Below, one piece after another: positions 16,642-24,298 of a stretch of 62,988 nt of DNA. Both the position numbers and the translations under genes were made by a program. Origin of the DNA: Chitinophagales bacterium (GTDB lineage Bacteria > Bacteroidota > Bacteroidia > Chitinophagales > JADJOU01). Positions within the stretch are counted from its first letter, which is position 1, and each line of letters begins with the position of its first letter. The notes beneath the pieces are model-generated. The model made no database searches. It was not told the DNA's origin and saw nothing but the letters and a program-made list of their open reading frames with translations. Where the stretch lies: assembly GCA_016787225.1 (NCBI GenBank), contig JAEUUY010000026.1, positions 236,414 through 299,401 on the forward strand, read 5' to 3'.

Positions 16642-17580
16642 AAACTCCGCCGCCCTTTTCTCTGTCCAAAAAACAGACTCTAAGGACCAAAAACCAACAT
16701 GACCCCCAGTTTTGGGAGACTCAAGATGTATTAACGGACTGCGCTCGGCTATTTCATAAGGGAAACAAGATGGTGATAAAAAACTATCATTTTGGGCATT
16801 GACAATGAGAACTGGGATTTTTATATTCTCTAAATAATGCAGCGAGGAAGATTTTTTCCAATAATCGAAAGCATCGCGAAATCCATGAATAGGAGCTGTA
16901 AACTGATTGTCAAAACCTTTAAAACTTTTAATCGTATCGAAATTTTCAACACTGAGTTTATCGGGAAAAGAAGGAGCTTTGGCTTCCACTTTTTTACGAA
17001 GACTTCTTAAAAAACGTCGCATATAGAAGCGATTCCACCATTTGGAAAGAAGACGCGAACTTCCGATCAAATCCAAAGGAACAGAAAAAGTCACTGCCGC
17101 TTTAATTCTCGAGTCTAACTCTTCTCCTTTTTCTCCTAAATACTTCAATGAAATATTTCCGCCCATCGAAAAGCCAATGAGATAAATAGATTCATACATG
17201 TTCTTAGAAAGAGCGTATCGAATGATAGTATCTATATCTTCCGTGTCGCCCGAATGATAAAATCTGAGTTGTTTATTCATTTTAGAACCACAGGATCGGT
17301 AATTCCATGCTAAAACATTGTATCCATTTTCCAACATATACTTGGCCATACCCTTCATATAGCGTCGACGTGAATTGCCTTCCAGTCCATGAGATAAAAT
17401 AACAAGCTTATTGCTATCTTTAATATCATACCAATCTAATTCTAAAAAGTCGTCGTCTGGAGTTTCGATTTCTTCTTGCCGAGGTTTAAACAATGATACT
17501 TTTCGCAAAACATTTGGAAGAATCGTCTGTAGGTGACCATTTTTTATAAAAGAATCATAAGAAGAAGTCAAAACCGGCAT
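16627..17580 (-). CDS. YheT-like alpha/beta-fold hydrolase
   Basis: Predicted hydrolase of the YheT/ABHD1-3 group (317 residues). It starts with the family pattern SYDSFIKNGHLQTILPNVLR. The oxyanion region reads LVILSHGLEGNSRRRYM, the nucleophile elbow IGFSMGGNISLKYLG (Ser near residue 143), and the C-terminal His is probably in KTGGHVGFW; an Asp in LIVNAQNDSFLSP completes the triad. Substrate is unknown; relatives act on esters or phospholipids. It converges with the ArsC-like gene. Confidence 0.85.
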   Translation of the reverse strand: MPVLTSSYDSFIKNGHLQTILPNVLRKVSLFKPRQEEIETPDDDFLELDWYDIKDSNKLVILSHGLEGNSRRRYMKGMAKYMLENGYNVLAWNYRSCGSKMNKQLRFYHSGDTEDIDTIIRYALSKNMYESIYLIGFSMGGNISLKYLGEKGEELDSRIKAAVTFSVPLDLIGSSRLLSKWWNRFYMRRFLRSLRKKVEAKAPSFPDKLSVENFDTIKSFKGFDNQFTAPIHGFRDAFDYWKKSSSLHYLENIKIPVLIVNAQNDSFLSPSCFPYEIAERSPLIHLESPKTGGHVGFWSLESVFWTEKRAAEFLNPY

Positions 17581-17766
17581 AGCTCAGATAGTATCTATAT
17601 TTTAAACGCTTACAAGGTTAAAAAAGTTTTCATAATCTGCAATAATTTTTTCAAAAAAGCATAGAGTATAAAGAAAAATTGTTTATCTAATAAAAGCAGC
17701 TTTTTCTTTGTGGTTGATAGTGTTATCCCAGTGCCACTCGTATTTATAGAAAATAATGCAGTAATT

Positions 17767-18014
17767 AGGGTTTGCTGAAAAACGCCAAAACAAATGATAG
17801 CCATAAGATTGCAAAAACTTTTCCCCCTGAATATGCAAATTGTAAAAACAAGTTTACTGGAGTTCACGCCTAAATATCTTGCATTTACCGACAAGAATAT
17901 TAGGCTACTCAGAAGCACACCAACTACTTCGCCATCTTCACCTCGCAGTATGTCTATACAGCTTCGGCTTGATGGCTCGTATTTGGCGCACTTCTGAGTT
18001 TTTCAGCAGACCCT
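17767..18014. mobile_element. MITE-like element, 248 bp, with 17-bp terminal inverted repeats
   Basis: The left end AGGGTTTGCTGAAAAAC and the right end GTTTTTCAGCAGACCCT match as inverted repeats at 16 of 17 positions. Both are flanked by AATT (17763-17766 and 18015-18018), which fits a 4-bp target duplication. There is no transposase inside. The GGGTCTGCTGAAAAA type of end resembles ends I associate with IS1182-family elements, so this may be a non-autonomous derivative. It fills most of the 519-bp gap 17581-18099; the remainder of the gap is AT-rich and shows no other feature. Confidence 0.65.
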
Positions 18015-18099
18015 AATTAAATAGATTATATTCTAAAAAATCATTAATAAACCAAGTAAAAACACTAATTAGCTTAATATTGCTTATCAAAATAAAGCA

Positions 18100-19185
18100 A
18101 TGATCAATCAAGAAAACGTCCTCATAGCATTGAGCAGAGTGCCAGAACCAGATTTGAAAAAAGATTTGGTCACTCTCAATATGATACAAGATATCAAAAT
18201 CGACGGACAAAAAATTTCCTTCACCATAGTATTGACTACCCCTGCCTGCCCCTTAAAAGAACTTATTCATAACAATTGCGTCAAGGAATTGAAGGCTGAT
18301 TTTGGGGAAGATATCGAAGTAAATATTCACATGACTTCTAACGTATCCTCAACGAGAAATAAAGACATCAATATACTCCCCAATGTCAAAAACATAGTCT
18401 GCATTTCTTCTGGCAAAGGTGGTGTAGGAAAATCTACTGTGACAGTGCAGCTGGCATTGGCTCTCAGTAAAATGGGTGCTAAGGTAGGCATACTCGACGC
18501 AGATATTCATGGACCTTCTATTCCTATCATGCTCGGCATGAAAAATAAAAAACCACAGACACGAGAGATTAAAGAAAAAATTTATATACAACCTGTTGAG
18601 TATAATGACAATTTAAAAGTACTATCCATAGGTTTCCTAATCGATGAAAGACAAGCGATAGTTTGGAGAGGTCCCATGGTCACCTCTGCTCTCAAGCAGT
18701 TTATCAATGATGTCCTTTGGGGTGATCTAGACTACCTCATCCTCGATATGCCTCCGGGAACAGGGGATGTGCAACTCACCATCGCCCAAACACTAAAAGT
18801 TACTTGTGCCGTTATCGTCTCCACCCCACAAAAAGTAGCTATAGCCGATGCTCGAAAAGCCTTATCCATGTATCGGGTGCAAGGAGTAGAAATTCCAGTA
18901 GCTGGGGTGATAGAAAATATGGCTTACTTCGTGCCGCATGATATGCCCGATAAGAAATATTATATCTTCGGTAGTGGTGGAGCGAAAAATCTAGCTTCGG
19001 ATTACGAAGTCGCCTTCCTAGGTGAAGTGCCCCTCACTGAAAATCTCCGCGAATGCGCCGATAATGGTCAAGAACTTACCGCCGATAACCAAATCGTCTT
19101 AGATAGTTTTCAAACTATAGCACAGAAACTGGCTAGGGAGATATCGGTGTTGAATAGTGAAAGCTTAGTAAACTCTGTAAATTAA
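18100..19185 (+). CDS. mrp: Mrp/ApbC-family iron-sulfur carrier ATPase
   Basis: Cytoplasmic P-loop ATPase (Mrp/NBP35) that delivers Fe-S clusters to apoproteins. An N-terminal MIP18/DUF59 domain (residues about 5-80) with TPACPLKELI is followed by the deviant Walker A SSGKGGVGKST (103-113), then DADIHGPSIP and LILDMPPGTGD. The usual C-terminal CxxC after the NMAYF motif is replaced by NMAYFVPHDMPDKKY, as in many Bacteroidota homologues. Length is 361 residues. The small membrane-protein operon begins 33 nt downstream, so co-transcription is possible. Confidence 0.93.
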   Translation: MINQENVLIALSRVPEPDLKKDLVTLNMIQDIKIDGQKISFTIVLTTPACPLKELIHNNCVKELKADFGEDIEVNIHMTSNVSSTRNKDINILPNVKNIVCISSGKGGVGKSTVTVQLALALSKMGAKVGILDADIHGPSIPIMLGMKNKKPQTREIKEKIYIQPVEYNDNLKVLSIGFLIDERQAIVWRGPMVTSALKQFINDVLWGDLDYLILDMPPGTGDVQLTIAQTLKVTCAVIVSTPQKVAIADARKALSMYRVQGVEIPVAGVIENMAYFVPHDMPDKKYYIFGSGGAKNLASDYEVAFLGEVPLTENLRECADNGQELTADNQIVLDSFQTIAQKLAREISVLNSESLVNSVN

Positions 19186-19218
19186 CATTTTCTTCAGTGT
19201 ATATCAAATTACGCAACG

Positions 19219-19464
19219 ATGACAGATATTAGAATTGCGTTATCTTACCTTGTACCTATACTAACGTATACATTTGCGACAATAGGCTCTTTAATTCTGC
19301 TTGCAGGTCTTTATGATTATTTTATTCAGGATAAAAAACAAATAGGAAAAAAACTAATACTTTGGTGGTTATACGGTGGTATTTTTATACTTGTTTGCTG
19401 GATTATATTAGGTGGTATATGCATTATATATCCAACTAAATCAAATATAACTATTCATTCATGA
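19219..19464 (+). CDS. Small two-helix membrane protein with GGxC motif (1 of 4)
   Basis: An 81-residue protein with no family I recognise. Helix 1 (about 9-31) is followed by a basic loop QDKKQIGKK and helix 2 (about 46-71), which contains GGIC at 65-68. The basic loop predicts a cytoplasmic hairpin with both termini outside, placing Cys68 near the outer face. The same architecture recurs in the genes at 19461, 19701 and 20621. Its stop overlaps the next start as ATGA, so translation is probably coupled. The neighbouring Lgt-like and radical-SAM genes suggest a role in lipid chemistry. Confidence 0.75.
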   Translation: MTDIRIALSYLVPILTYTFATIGSLILLAGLYDYFIQDKKQIGKKLILWWLYGGIFILVCWIILGGICIIYPTKSNITIHS

Positions 19465-19691
19465 AAACCTTGCTTGAATATTATGCAGTAGTTAGTGGAT
19501 TTATTATAATAGTATTGGTAGCAGCTATATTAATTCTTTTAATAATTTTATTAATCGTATTTTTGACTAGTAATGAGAAAGCTAAATTATCTTTTATTTT
19601 AAAACTACTTGTATATTCAATTTCTGCGTTGACATTACTTGGAGGAAGTTGTTTGGTTCTTTTTGAAACAGGAGTTTTGTCTTTGCATTAA
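19461..19691 (+). CDS. Small two-helix membrane protein with GGSC motif (2 of 4)
   Basis: A 76-residue protein: helix 1 (about 11-36), short basic loop SNEKAKL, and helix 2 (about 44-69) with GGSC at 61-64. There are no other cysteines. Loop charge predicts an outside-facing C-terminus and Cys64 near the outer membrane surface. It starts within the stop of the previous gene (ATGA) and ends 9 nt before the next. Function unknown. Confidence 0.75.
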   Translation: MKTLLEYYAVVSGFIIIVLVAAILILLIILLIVFLTSNEKAKLSFILKLLVYSISALTLLGGSCLVLFETGVLSLH

Positions 19692-19700
19692 ATATAAAGT

Positions 19701-19889
19701 ATGGGAATAGCAGCAATTTTATGGATTTTACTACCTCTGATAGGTGTATTTTTCATCATAACAGGGATAATTGTATGGTTAACTGACAATTTTAAAAAAG
19801 CATCAAAGTATCTTATTGCAGGTTTGGTATGTATATTGATTTCTGGTGGTTCTTGTTTTTTAGCTCTAAAGGATTTTAATCCTAATTGA
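19701..19889 (+). CDS. Small two-helix membrane protein with GGSC motif (3 of 4)
   Basis: A 62-residue protein: helix 1 (about 4-27), basic loop DNFKKASK, and helix 2 (about 38-56) with GGSC at 49-52, ten residues from the C-terminus. The GGSC context resembles that of the previous protein. Four nt separate it from the Lgt-like gene. Function unknown. Confidence 0.72.
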   Translation: MGIAAILWILLPLIGVFFIITGIIVWLTDNFKKASKYLIAGLVCILISGGSCFLALKDFNPN

Positions 19890-19893
19890 TAAT

Positions 19894-20619
19894 ATGATTC
19901 CTATCAGAATTGAGGGTCTACCGACTGGTTTCAATTTTCATTTTATAATGGAAAGTTTGGCTTTTATTGTTGCGTTTCGGGTTTATTGGTACCAAAGAAA
20001 AAATTATACCGATACGATTTCAACACTTGCCAGACTAAGCACTATTTTAGGAGCCATGATTGGCGCATTAATTGGCTCTAGGTTAGTGGGCTATCTGGAG
20101 GTTTCTTCAAATTTAACTTCCATAGATTTGCGACTTCTCATGTATAATAAAAGTATAGCAGGTGGCTTCTTCGGAGGAATACTCGGCGTAGAGTTGGTCA
20201 AATTTATTTTAAAAATTAAATCGTCTACAGGTGATGTTTATGTTTTTCCGATATTAATAGGACTTATTATTGGTCGAACAGGTTGTTTTCTATCAGGAGT
20301 AGATGATGGGACGATTGGATTACCTACAGATAGTATGTTAGGCATGGATTTAGGCGATGGTATTAAAAGATTCCCTACAGCACTTTTTGAACTTATATTC
20401 GCTTTCATTTTGCTATTATTTTACATTAGAATTAGAAATTATCCAATGCCTTTAGGATATAGATTTATGATATTAATGATTCTGTATTTTATGTTTCGAT
20501 TTTTTATTGAATTCTTAAAGCCTTTATATATTAGTTATCTCGGGCTAAATGCAGTTCAATGCTGTTGTATTCTTGTTTTTATTTACTACACCTTCTATTT
20601 AAAATATAAACCTAAATAA
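19894..20619 (+). CDS. Divergent Lgt-family (prolipoprotein diacylglyceryl transferase-like) membrane protein
   Basis: A 241-residue polytopic protein with the Lgt fold signature: GSRLVGYLE (61-69), AGGFFGGILG (89-98), IGRTGCFLSG (126-135), RFPTALFELI (159-168) and YFMFRFFIEFLKP (198-210). In authentic Lgt the second block is HGG with an essential His (H103 in E. coli) and the third is GRxxNF(I)NGE with an essential Asn (N146). Here these are Ala and Cys, while the Arg of GR and the late Arg are kept. It is therefore a paralogue that may use another acceptor or donor. It sits tightly between four small Cys-containing membrane proteins and a radical-SAM gene. The main lgt of the organism is probably elsewhere. 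Confidence 0.85.
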   Translation: MIPIRIEGLPTGFNFHFIMESLAFIVAFRVYWYQRKNYTDTISTLARLSTILGAMIGALIGSRLVGYLEVSSNLTSIDLRLLMYNKSIAGGFFGGILGVELVKFILKIKSSTGDVYVFPILIGLIIGRTGCFLSGVDDGTIGLPTDSMLGMDLGDGIKRFPTALFELIFAFILLLFYIRIRNYPMPLGYRFMILMILYFMFRFFIEFLKPLYISYLGLNAVQCCCILVFIYYTFYLKYKPK

Positions 20620-20620
20620 C

Positions 20621-20818
20621 ATGGGATTTTCTTTCTTTTCGTTCAGCTTTATTCCTTACCTGTTATTTGCTTTGGGTCTTTATTTATACTTGAAAGGTAA
20701 TACAGAACAGAAAAAGAAGGTAGGGAAATATATTCTATTTACCATCATTGGCATACATATTCTAGGGGCTATCCTCCTTATTGTTTCATTTGGTATGTGC
20801 TTATTAAATTTAAACTAA
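20621..20818 (+). CDS. Small two-helix membrane protein with GxC motif (4 of 4)
   Basis: A 65-residue protein: helix 1 (about 5-25), basic loop NTEQKKKVGK, and helix 2 (about 37-61) with FGMC at 57-60, the Cys five residues from the end. It matches the layout of the three upstream small proteins but keeps only one Gly of the GG pair. One nt separates it from the Lgt-like gene and 2 nt from the radical-SAM start. Function unknown. Confidence 0.72.
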   Translation: MGFSFFSFSFIPYLLFALGLYLYLKGNTEQKKKVGKYILFTIIGIHILGAILLIVSFGMCLLNLN

Positions 20819-20820
20819 CT

Positions 20821-22197
20821 ATGGCAGAAAGAGACTACATTTATTACGATTACACAAAAAGCTTATGTCCAGAGTGCTTGCATTTAGTTGATACTAAAAT
20901 AGTATTCAAAGATGAAAAAGTATGGATGTATAAACATTGCAAAGAACACGGCAATAGCAAAACTATCATTGCAGACGATATAGAATATTATAAAAATATC
21001 CGTAACTATAACAAAGCATCGGAAATGCCAGTTCATTTTGGGACACCAGTCAAATATGGGTGCCCATATGATTGCGGGCTTTGCACAGACCATGAACAAC
21101 ATTCATGTTTATCATTAGTAGAATTAACTGACCGATGTAACCTTACTTGCCCAACTTGCTATGCCTCTTCTTCCCCTACTCACGGAAGACACAGGAGTTT
21201 TGAGGAAATAGAAAAAATGTTTGATACCATAGTTCGCAATGAAGGGACAGCCGATGTAGTGCAGATAAGCGGTGGCGAGCCAACTGTGCATCCTAAATTT
21301 TGGGACATTATGGATATGGCAAAAACAAAAAAAATACGCCACATTATGCTCAATACCAATGGCGTTAAAATTGCGAAGGATAAGAGATTTGCTGAAAGAT
21401 TAGCTAGCTACATGCCAGACTTTGAAGTCTATCTTCAGTTTGACAGTTTAAATCCTGAAATACTAAAGACTATCCGAGGAGAAGACCTTTCTGACATTCG
21501 AATGAAAGCCATTGAGCATTTAAATGAATTCAATCTTTCTACAACACTAGTAGTTACTTTACAAAAAGGACTAAATGACCATGAAATTGGAGACACAATC
21601 CGCTATGCCTTATCTCAAAAAGCTGTCCGAGGTGTTACTTTTCAACCTACTCAAGTAGCTGGGAGAAATGTCCATTTCGATGCAGCAAATCAAAAAATAA
21701 CGCTTACTGAAGTGCGAAGAAAAATCTATGAGCAAACGGATATCTTTACTCCAGAAGATATCATTCCTGTTCCATGCAATCCTGACAATTTGGCTATGGC
21801 GTATGCTCTAAAATATAATCACGAAGTTTTCGCATTGACACGCTGGGTAAATCCGCAGGACTTATTAAACAACTCAAAAAATACAATTGTTTATGAACAA
21901 GATGAAAGACTTCAAAAATATTTGTATGACATGTTTAGCACAGGAATTTCGGTAGAAAAAGCAGAAACAAAACTAGCCGAACTCATGTGCTGCCTCCCAT
22001 TGATCCCTCAAGGCAATCTTGACTATTCTAATCTATTTAGAATTATTATTATGAATTTTATGGATGCTTATGACTTTGATGTGCGAGCAGTTAAAAAATC
22101 CTGCGTACATATTATCGATGATAACATGAAACTCATTCCGTTTGAAACGATGAATCTATTTTATAGAGATGGAAAGGTAAAAGAATTTCAGAAATAA
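20821..22197 (+). CDS. Radical-SAM protein related to tetraether lipid synthase (COG1964 type)
   Basis: A 458-residue protein counted from the ATG at 20821, chosen over one at 20797 that overlaps the previous gene. The radical-SAM cluster motif CNLTCPTC is at 106-113 and the SAM-binding GGEP at 151-154. N-terminal cysteines CPEC (16-19) and Cys40 resemble a rubredoxin-like site, and CPYDCGLC (81-88) plus Cys96 suggest an auxiliary cluster. The C-terminus has KSCVHI and IPFETMNLFYRDG. This layout matches archaeal Tes (MJ0619 family), which joins lipid chains through unactivated C-H bonds, and bacterial relatives proposed to make membrane-spanning lipids. The lipid-joining role here is inference; family membership is fairly secure. 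Confidence 0.85.
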   Translation: MAERDYIYYDYTKSLCPECLHLVDTKIVFKDEKVWMYKHCKEHGNSKTIIADDIEYYKNIRNYNKASEMPVHFGTPVKYGCPYDCGLCTDHEQHSCLSLVELTDRCNLTCPTCYASSSPTHGRHRSFEEIEKMFDTIVRNEGTADVVQISGGEPTVHPKFWDIMDMAKTKKIRHIMLNTNGVKIAKDKRFAERLASYMPDFEVYLQFDSLNPEILKTIRGEDLSDIRMKAIEHLNEFNLSTTLVVTLQKGLNDHEIGDTIRYALSQKAVRGVTFQPTQVAGRNVHFDAANQKITLTEVRRKIYEQTDIFTPEDIIPVPCNPDNLAMAYALKYNHEVFALTRWVNPQDLLNNSKNTIVYEQDERLQKYLYDMFSTGISVEKAETKLAELMCCLPLIPQGNLDYSNLFRIIIMNFMDAYDFDVRAVKKSCVHIIDDNMKLIPFETMNLFYRDGKVKEFQK

Positions 22198-22199
22198 AA

Positions 22200-22787
22200 T
22201 TAATAGCCAAACTTCGGATGCCATTCTTTATCTGAATGGTGCAGCATATCCATCATAGGCCAGATAGGAGAAAATAGGTCGCCTGGACCGAATAAATCAC
22301 AGGCCACGCGATAGATTTTATCTTCCTTTTTTAGAAAAGTGGTGAAGCCTGGCGTATAGCGCACCTTGCCGTCCTCTGTTTGGTGCGAAAAGCCCATATC
22401 GGAAATAAAACTAGTTTCTACTCCTGAATAGTAAGGAAATTTCCAATCTCTATTCGCGGCGAAATCTGACATAGTCTGATAATCATTTGGAGAGACCAAG
22501 GCAAAGCCACATCTATTCTGAATATGGGGTGTACTGCTACTCAGCCCATCTGCCCATAAGGTGCAATAGGGACATGATTTTCCCATATTGTGAACGACGA
22601 TGAGCTCGTCATGACTTTGAAACATATCGAGCAAAGTCACCACATTACCATTCTTATCCTTAAAAGAATAATTTTCTACTTCGCTAAGACCTTCGCTTTT
22701 CGCTATGGCTACTTGTTCTTTTCTTAGAGCGGCGATTTCATCGTATTTGTCTTGAATTTTTTTCTGTATTTCTGTGTGTCCGTACAT
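22200..22787 (-). CDS. DUF899-like thioredoxin-fold protein
   Basis: A 195-residue cytoplasmic protein. The motif HNMGKSCPYCTLWADGL (about 91-107) provides a CPYC pair at a thioredoxin-like position, and the remainder matches DUF899 proteins (NRCGFALVSPNDY and the C-terminal PGDLFSPIWPMMDML). The biochemical role of the family is not established. It converges with the radical-SAM gene, the stop codons being 2 nt apart. Confidence 0.8.
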   Translation of the reverse strand: MYGHTEIQKKIQDKYDEIAALRKEQVAIAKSEGLSEVENYSFKDKNGNVVTLLDMFQSHDELIVVHNMGKSCPYCTLWADGLSSSTPHIQNRCGFALVSPNDYQTMSDFAANRDWKFPYYSGVETSFISDMGFSHQTEDGKVRYTPGFTTFLKKEDKIYRVACDLFGPGDLFSPIWPMMDMLHHSDKEWHPKFGY

Positions 22788-22809
22788 AATTTTAGATGTT
22801 AGATATTAG

Positions 22810-22827
22810 TCCCGATAGCTATCGGGA
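22810..22827. repeat. Perfect 18-bp palindrome
   Basis: TCCCGATAGCTATCGGGA is a perfect palindrome in the 106-bp gap between the DUF899 and MATE genes. No T-run follows on either strand, so it is not an obvious terminator. I recall similar palindromes scattered in Bacteroidota genomes. Confidence 0.6.
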
Positions 22828-22893
22828 AGATGTTAGATTTTGGGGGCAAGCACTTCATACTTTTGACTTTCACCTTTATACTTTTAACCTCAA

Positions 22894-24240
22894 TTATTTA
22901 TCCAAATATATGATGTTTTTCTTCCAATCCATCTTATAAAAATAGATAAAACAAAAGATAAGCAAGAAAATCCAATACTCGATTTCAGCCAGCCATGCAA
23001 CAAATAGACTAGACTTCATGATATGGATAAATACAAACATGTAGAGCAGGTAAAAAAACAAATTAATTGTCTCTAGATATAGTGGAATTTTTGTACTCCC
23101 CAATGCAGAGATACTATTAAAAAGTACATTTGACGAAGGGATAACTAAATAAGCCATTAACAAGGCTATCAAAGGCATGGATATATTAGTAATCACAGCT
23201 GCATCCGTCGTAAATAAGGAAACTATAGGGTAACGAAAGATATATGTCAATATTGCAAGACTAATTAAGATGGTATAATTGAGTTTGACTACTTTCCAAA
23301 TTGAAGGCATAATAAGATCAATTTTTCTACTTCCTACTAATTGTCCTACAATCGTATTCGCAGTGCTGGCTAGGCAAAAACCTGGAATGGTAATAGCGGA
23401 AAACAACTGTTTTAAAACCATAGAGATAGCCAATTCTTTCTCTCCCATTTTTTCTATCAAAGAAAAGAAATATACCCATGACCCTAAGCTAAAGGCATGT
23501 AAAACTACCATAGGAGCAGCCAAGCGCATTATTTCTCTCACAAGATGAAGACTAAACTTCTTTCGAATGAGAAGTTCATAACGTTTTAAAAGATCAGATT
23601 GAAAAGCCAGATATCCCAATAAAACTACCAGTGCTATACCCTCCGAAACGACCGTAGCTGTGGCACTACCCTGATAACCCATTACAGGCATTCCCAGTTT
23701 CCCAAAGACGAGTATATAATTGAGAATAATATTGGAAATAGCTGCTGCTGCTTGAGAAAATAATAAAATCTTGGTTTGCCCTAATCCGGTGAAAAAACCA
23801 GAAAAAACTAATGTCATCATGACAATAGGCATACCATAAGAACGAATAGAGCAAACCTCAGAGGCTATTTTATGAATGGAATCATTATCTATGATAAATT
23901 TTAAAAAATAAGCATTGGAACTATACAAGATGCCAAAGAGCAAAAGTCCAATCGGAAATAAAACAACCAAGGCATGTTGGACTATAGAGCCTATATTTGA
24001 AAAATTTTCGGCTCCGAAATTTTGAGAAACGAGAATCTGAATACTTCGTGAAAAACTCCAACCTATCATAATAATGATAAGCAGAAAAATATTGGCCATT
24101 CCCATACCATCCATAGCCAAAGTACCTAACTTCCCCATGAAAGCAGTATCTACGATAGCAGAAATAGTCTCGCTAATACCCCCTAACATGATAGGTAGAG
24201 CTATTTGGAAAATTTCTTTGTAACTTGGTATTCTTTCCAT
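22894..24240 (-). CDS. MATE-family multidrug/Na+ efflux transporter
   Basis: Polytopic inner-membrane antiporter of the MatE family (448 residues from the ATG at 24240). It begins MERIPSYKEIFQIALPIMLGG and has about twelve hydrophobic segments in two halves. Family features include VDTAFMGKLGTLAMDGMG in the first half and ISMPLIALLMAYLVIPSSN in the second. A longer reading from 24309 would overlap the divergent gene and add unconserved residues, so the internal ATG is preferred. Substrate is not predictable. It diverges from the DUF3822 gene with a 58-bp gap. Confidence 0.88.
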   Translation of the reverse strand: MERIPSYKEIFQIALPIMLGGISETISAIVDTAFMGKLGTLAMDGMGMANIFLLIIIMIGWSFSRSIQILVSQNFGAENFSNIGSIVQHALVVLFPIGLLLFGILYSSNAYFLKFIIDNDSIHKIASEVCSIRSYGMPIVMMTLVFSGFFTGLGQTKILLFSQAAAAISNIILNYILVFGKLGMPVMGYQGSATATVVSEGIALVVLLGYLAFQSDLLKRYELLIRKKFSLHLVREIMRLAAPMVVLHAFSLGSWVYFFSLIEKMGEKELAISMVLKQLFSAITIPGFCLASTANTIVGQLVGSRKIDLIMPSIWKVVKLNYTILISLAILTYIFRYPIVSLFTTDAAVITNISMPLIALLMAYLVIPSSNVLFNSISALGSTKIPLYLETINLFFYLLYMFVFIHIMKSSLFVAWLAEIEYWIFLLIFCFIYFYKMDWKKNIIYLDK

Positions 24241-24298
24241 AACTTTGCAAAGTAAGAGAATTATATTTAAATTAACGTTTATATCAATCAAATCACCC

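Noticed and set aside
17610-17918. Open frame of about 100 codons on the minus strand
   Set aside because: It runs across the left end of the MITE-like element, has no family resemblance and is rich in hydrophobic residues expected from AT-rich noncoding DNA.
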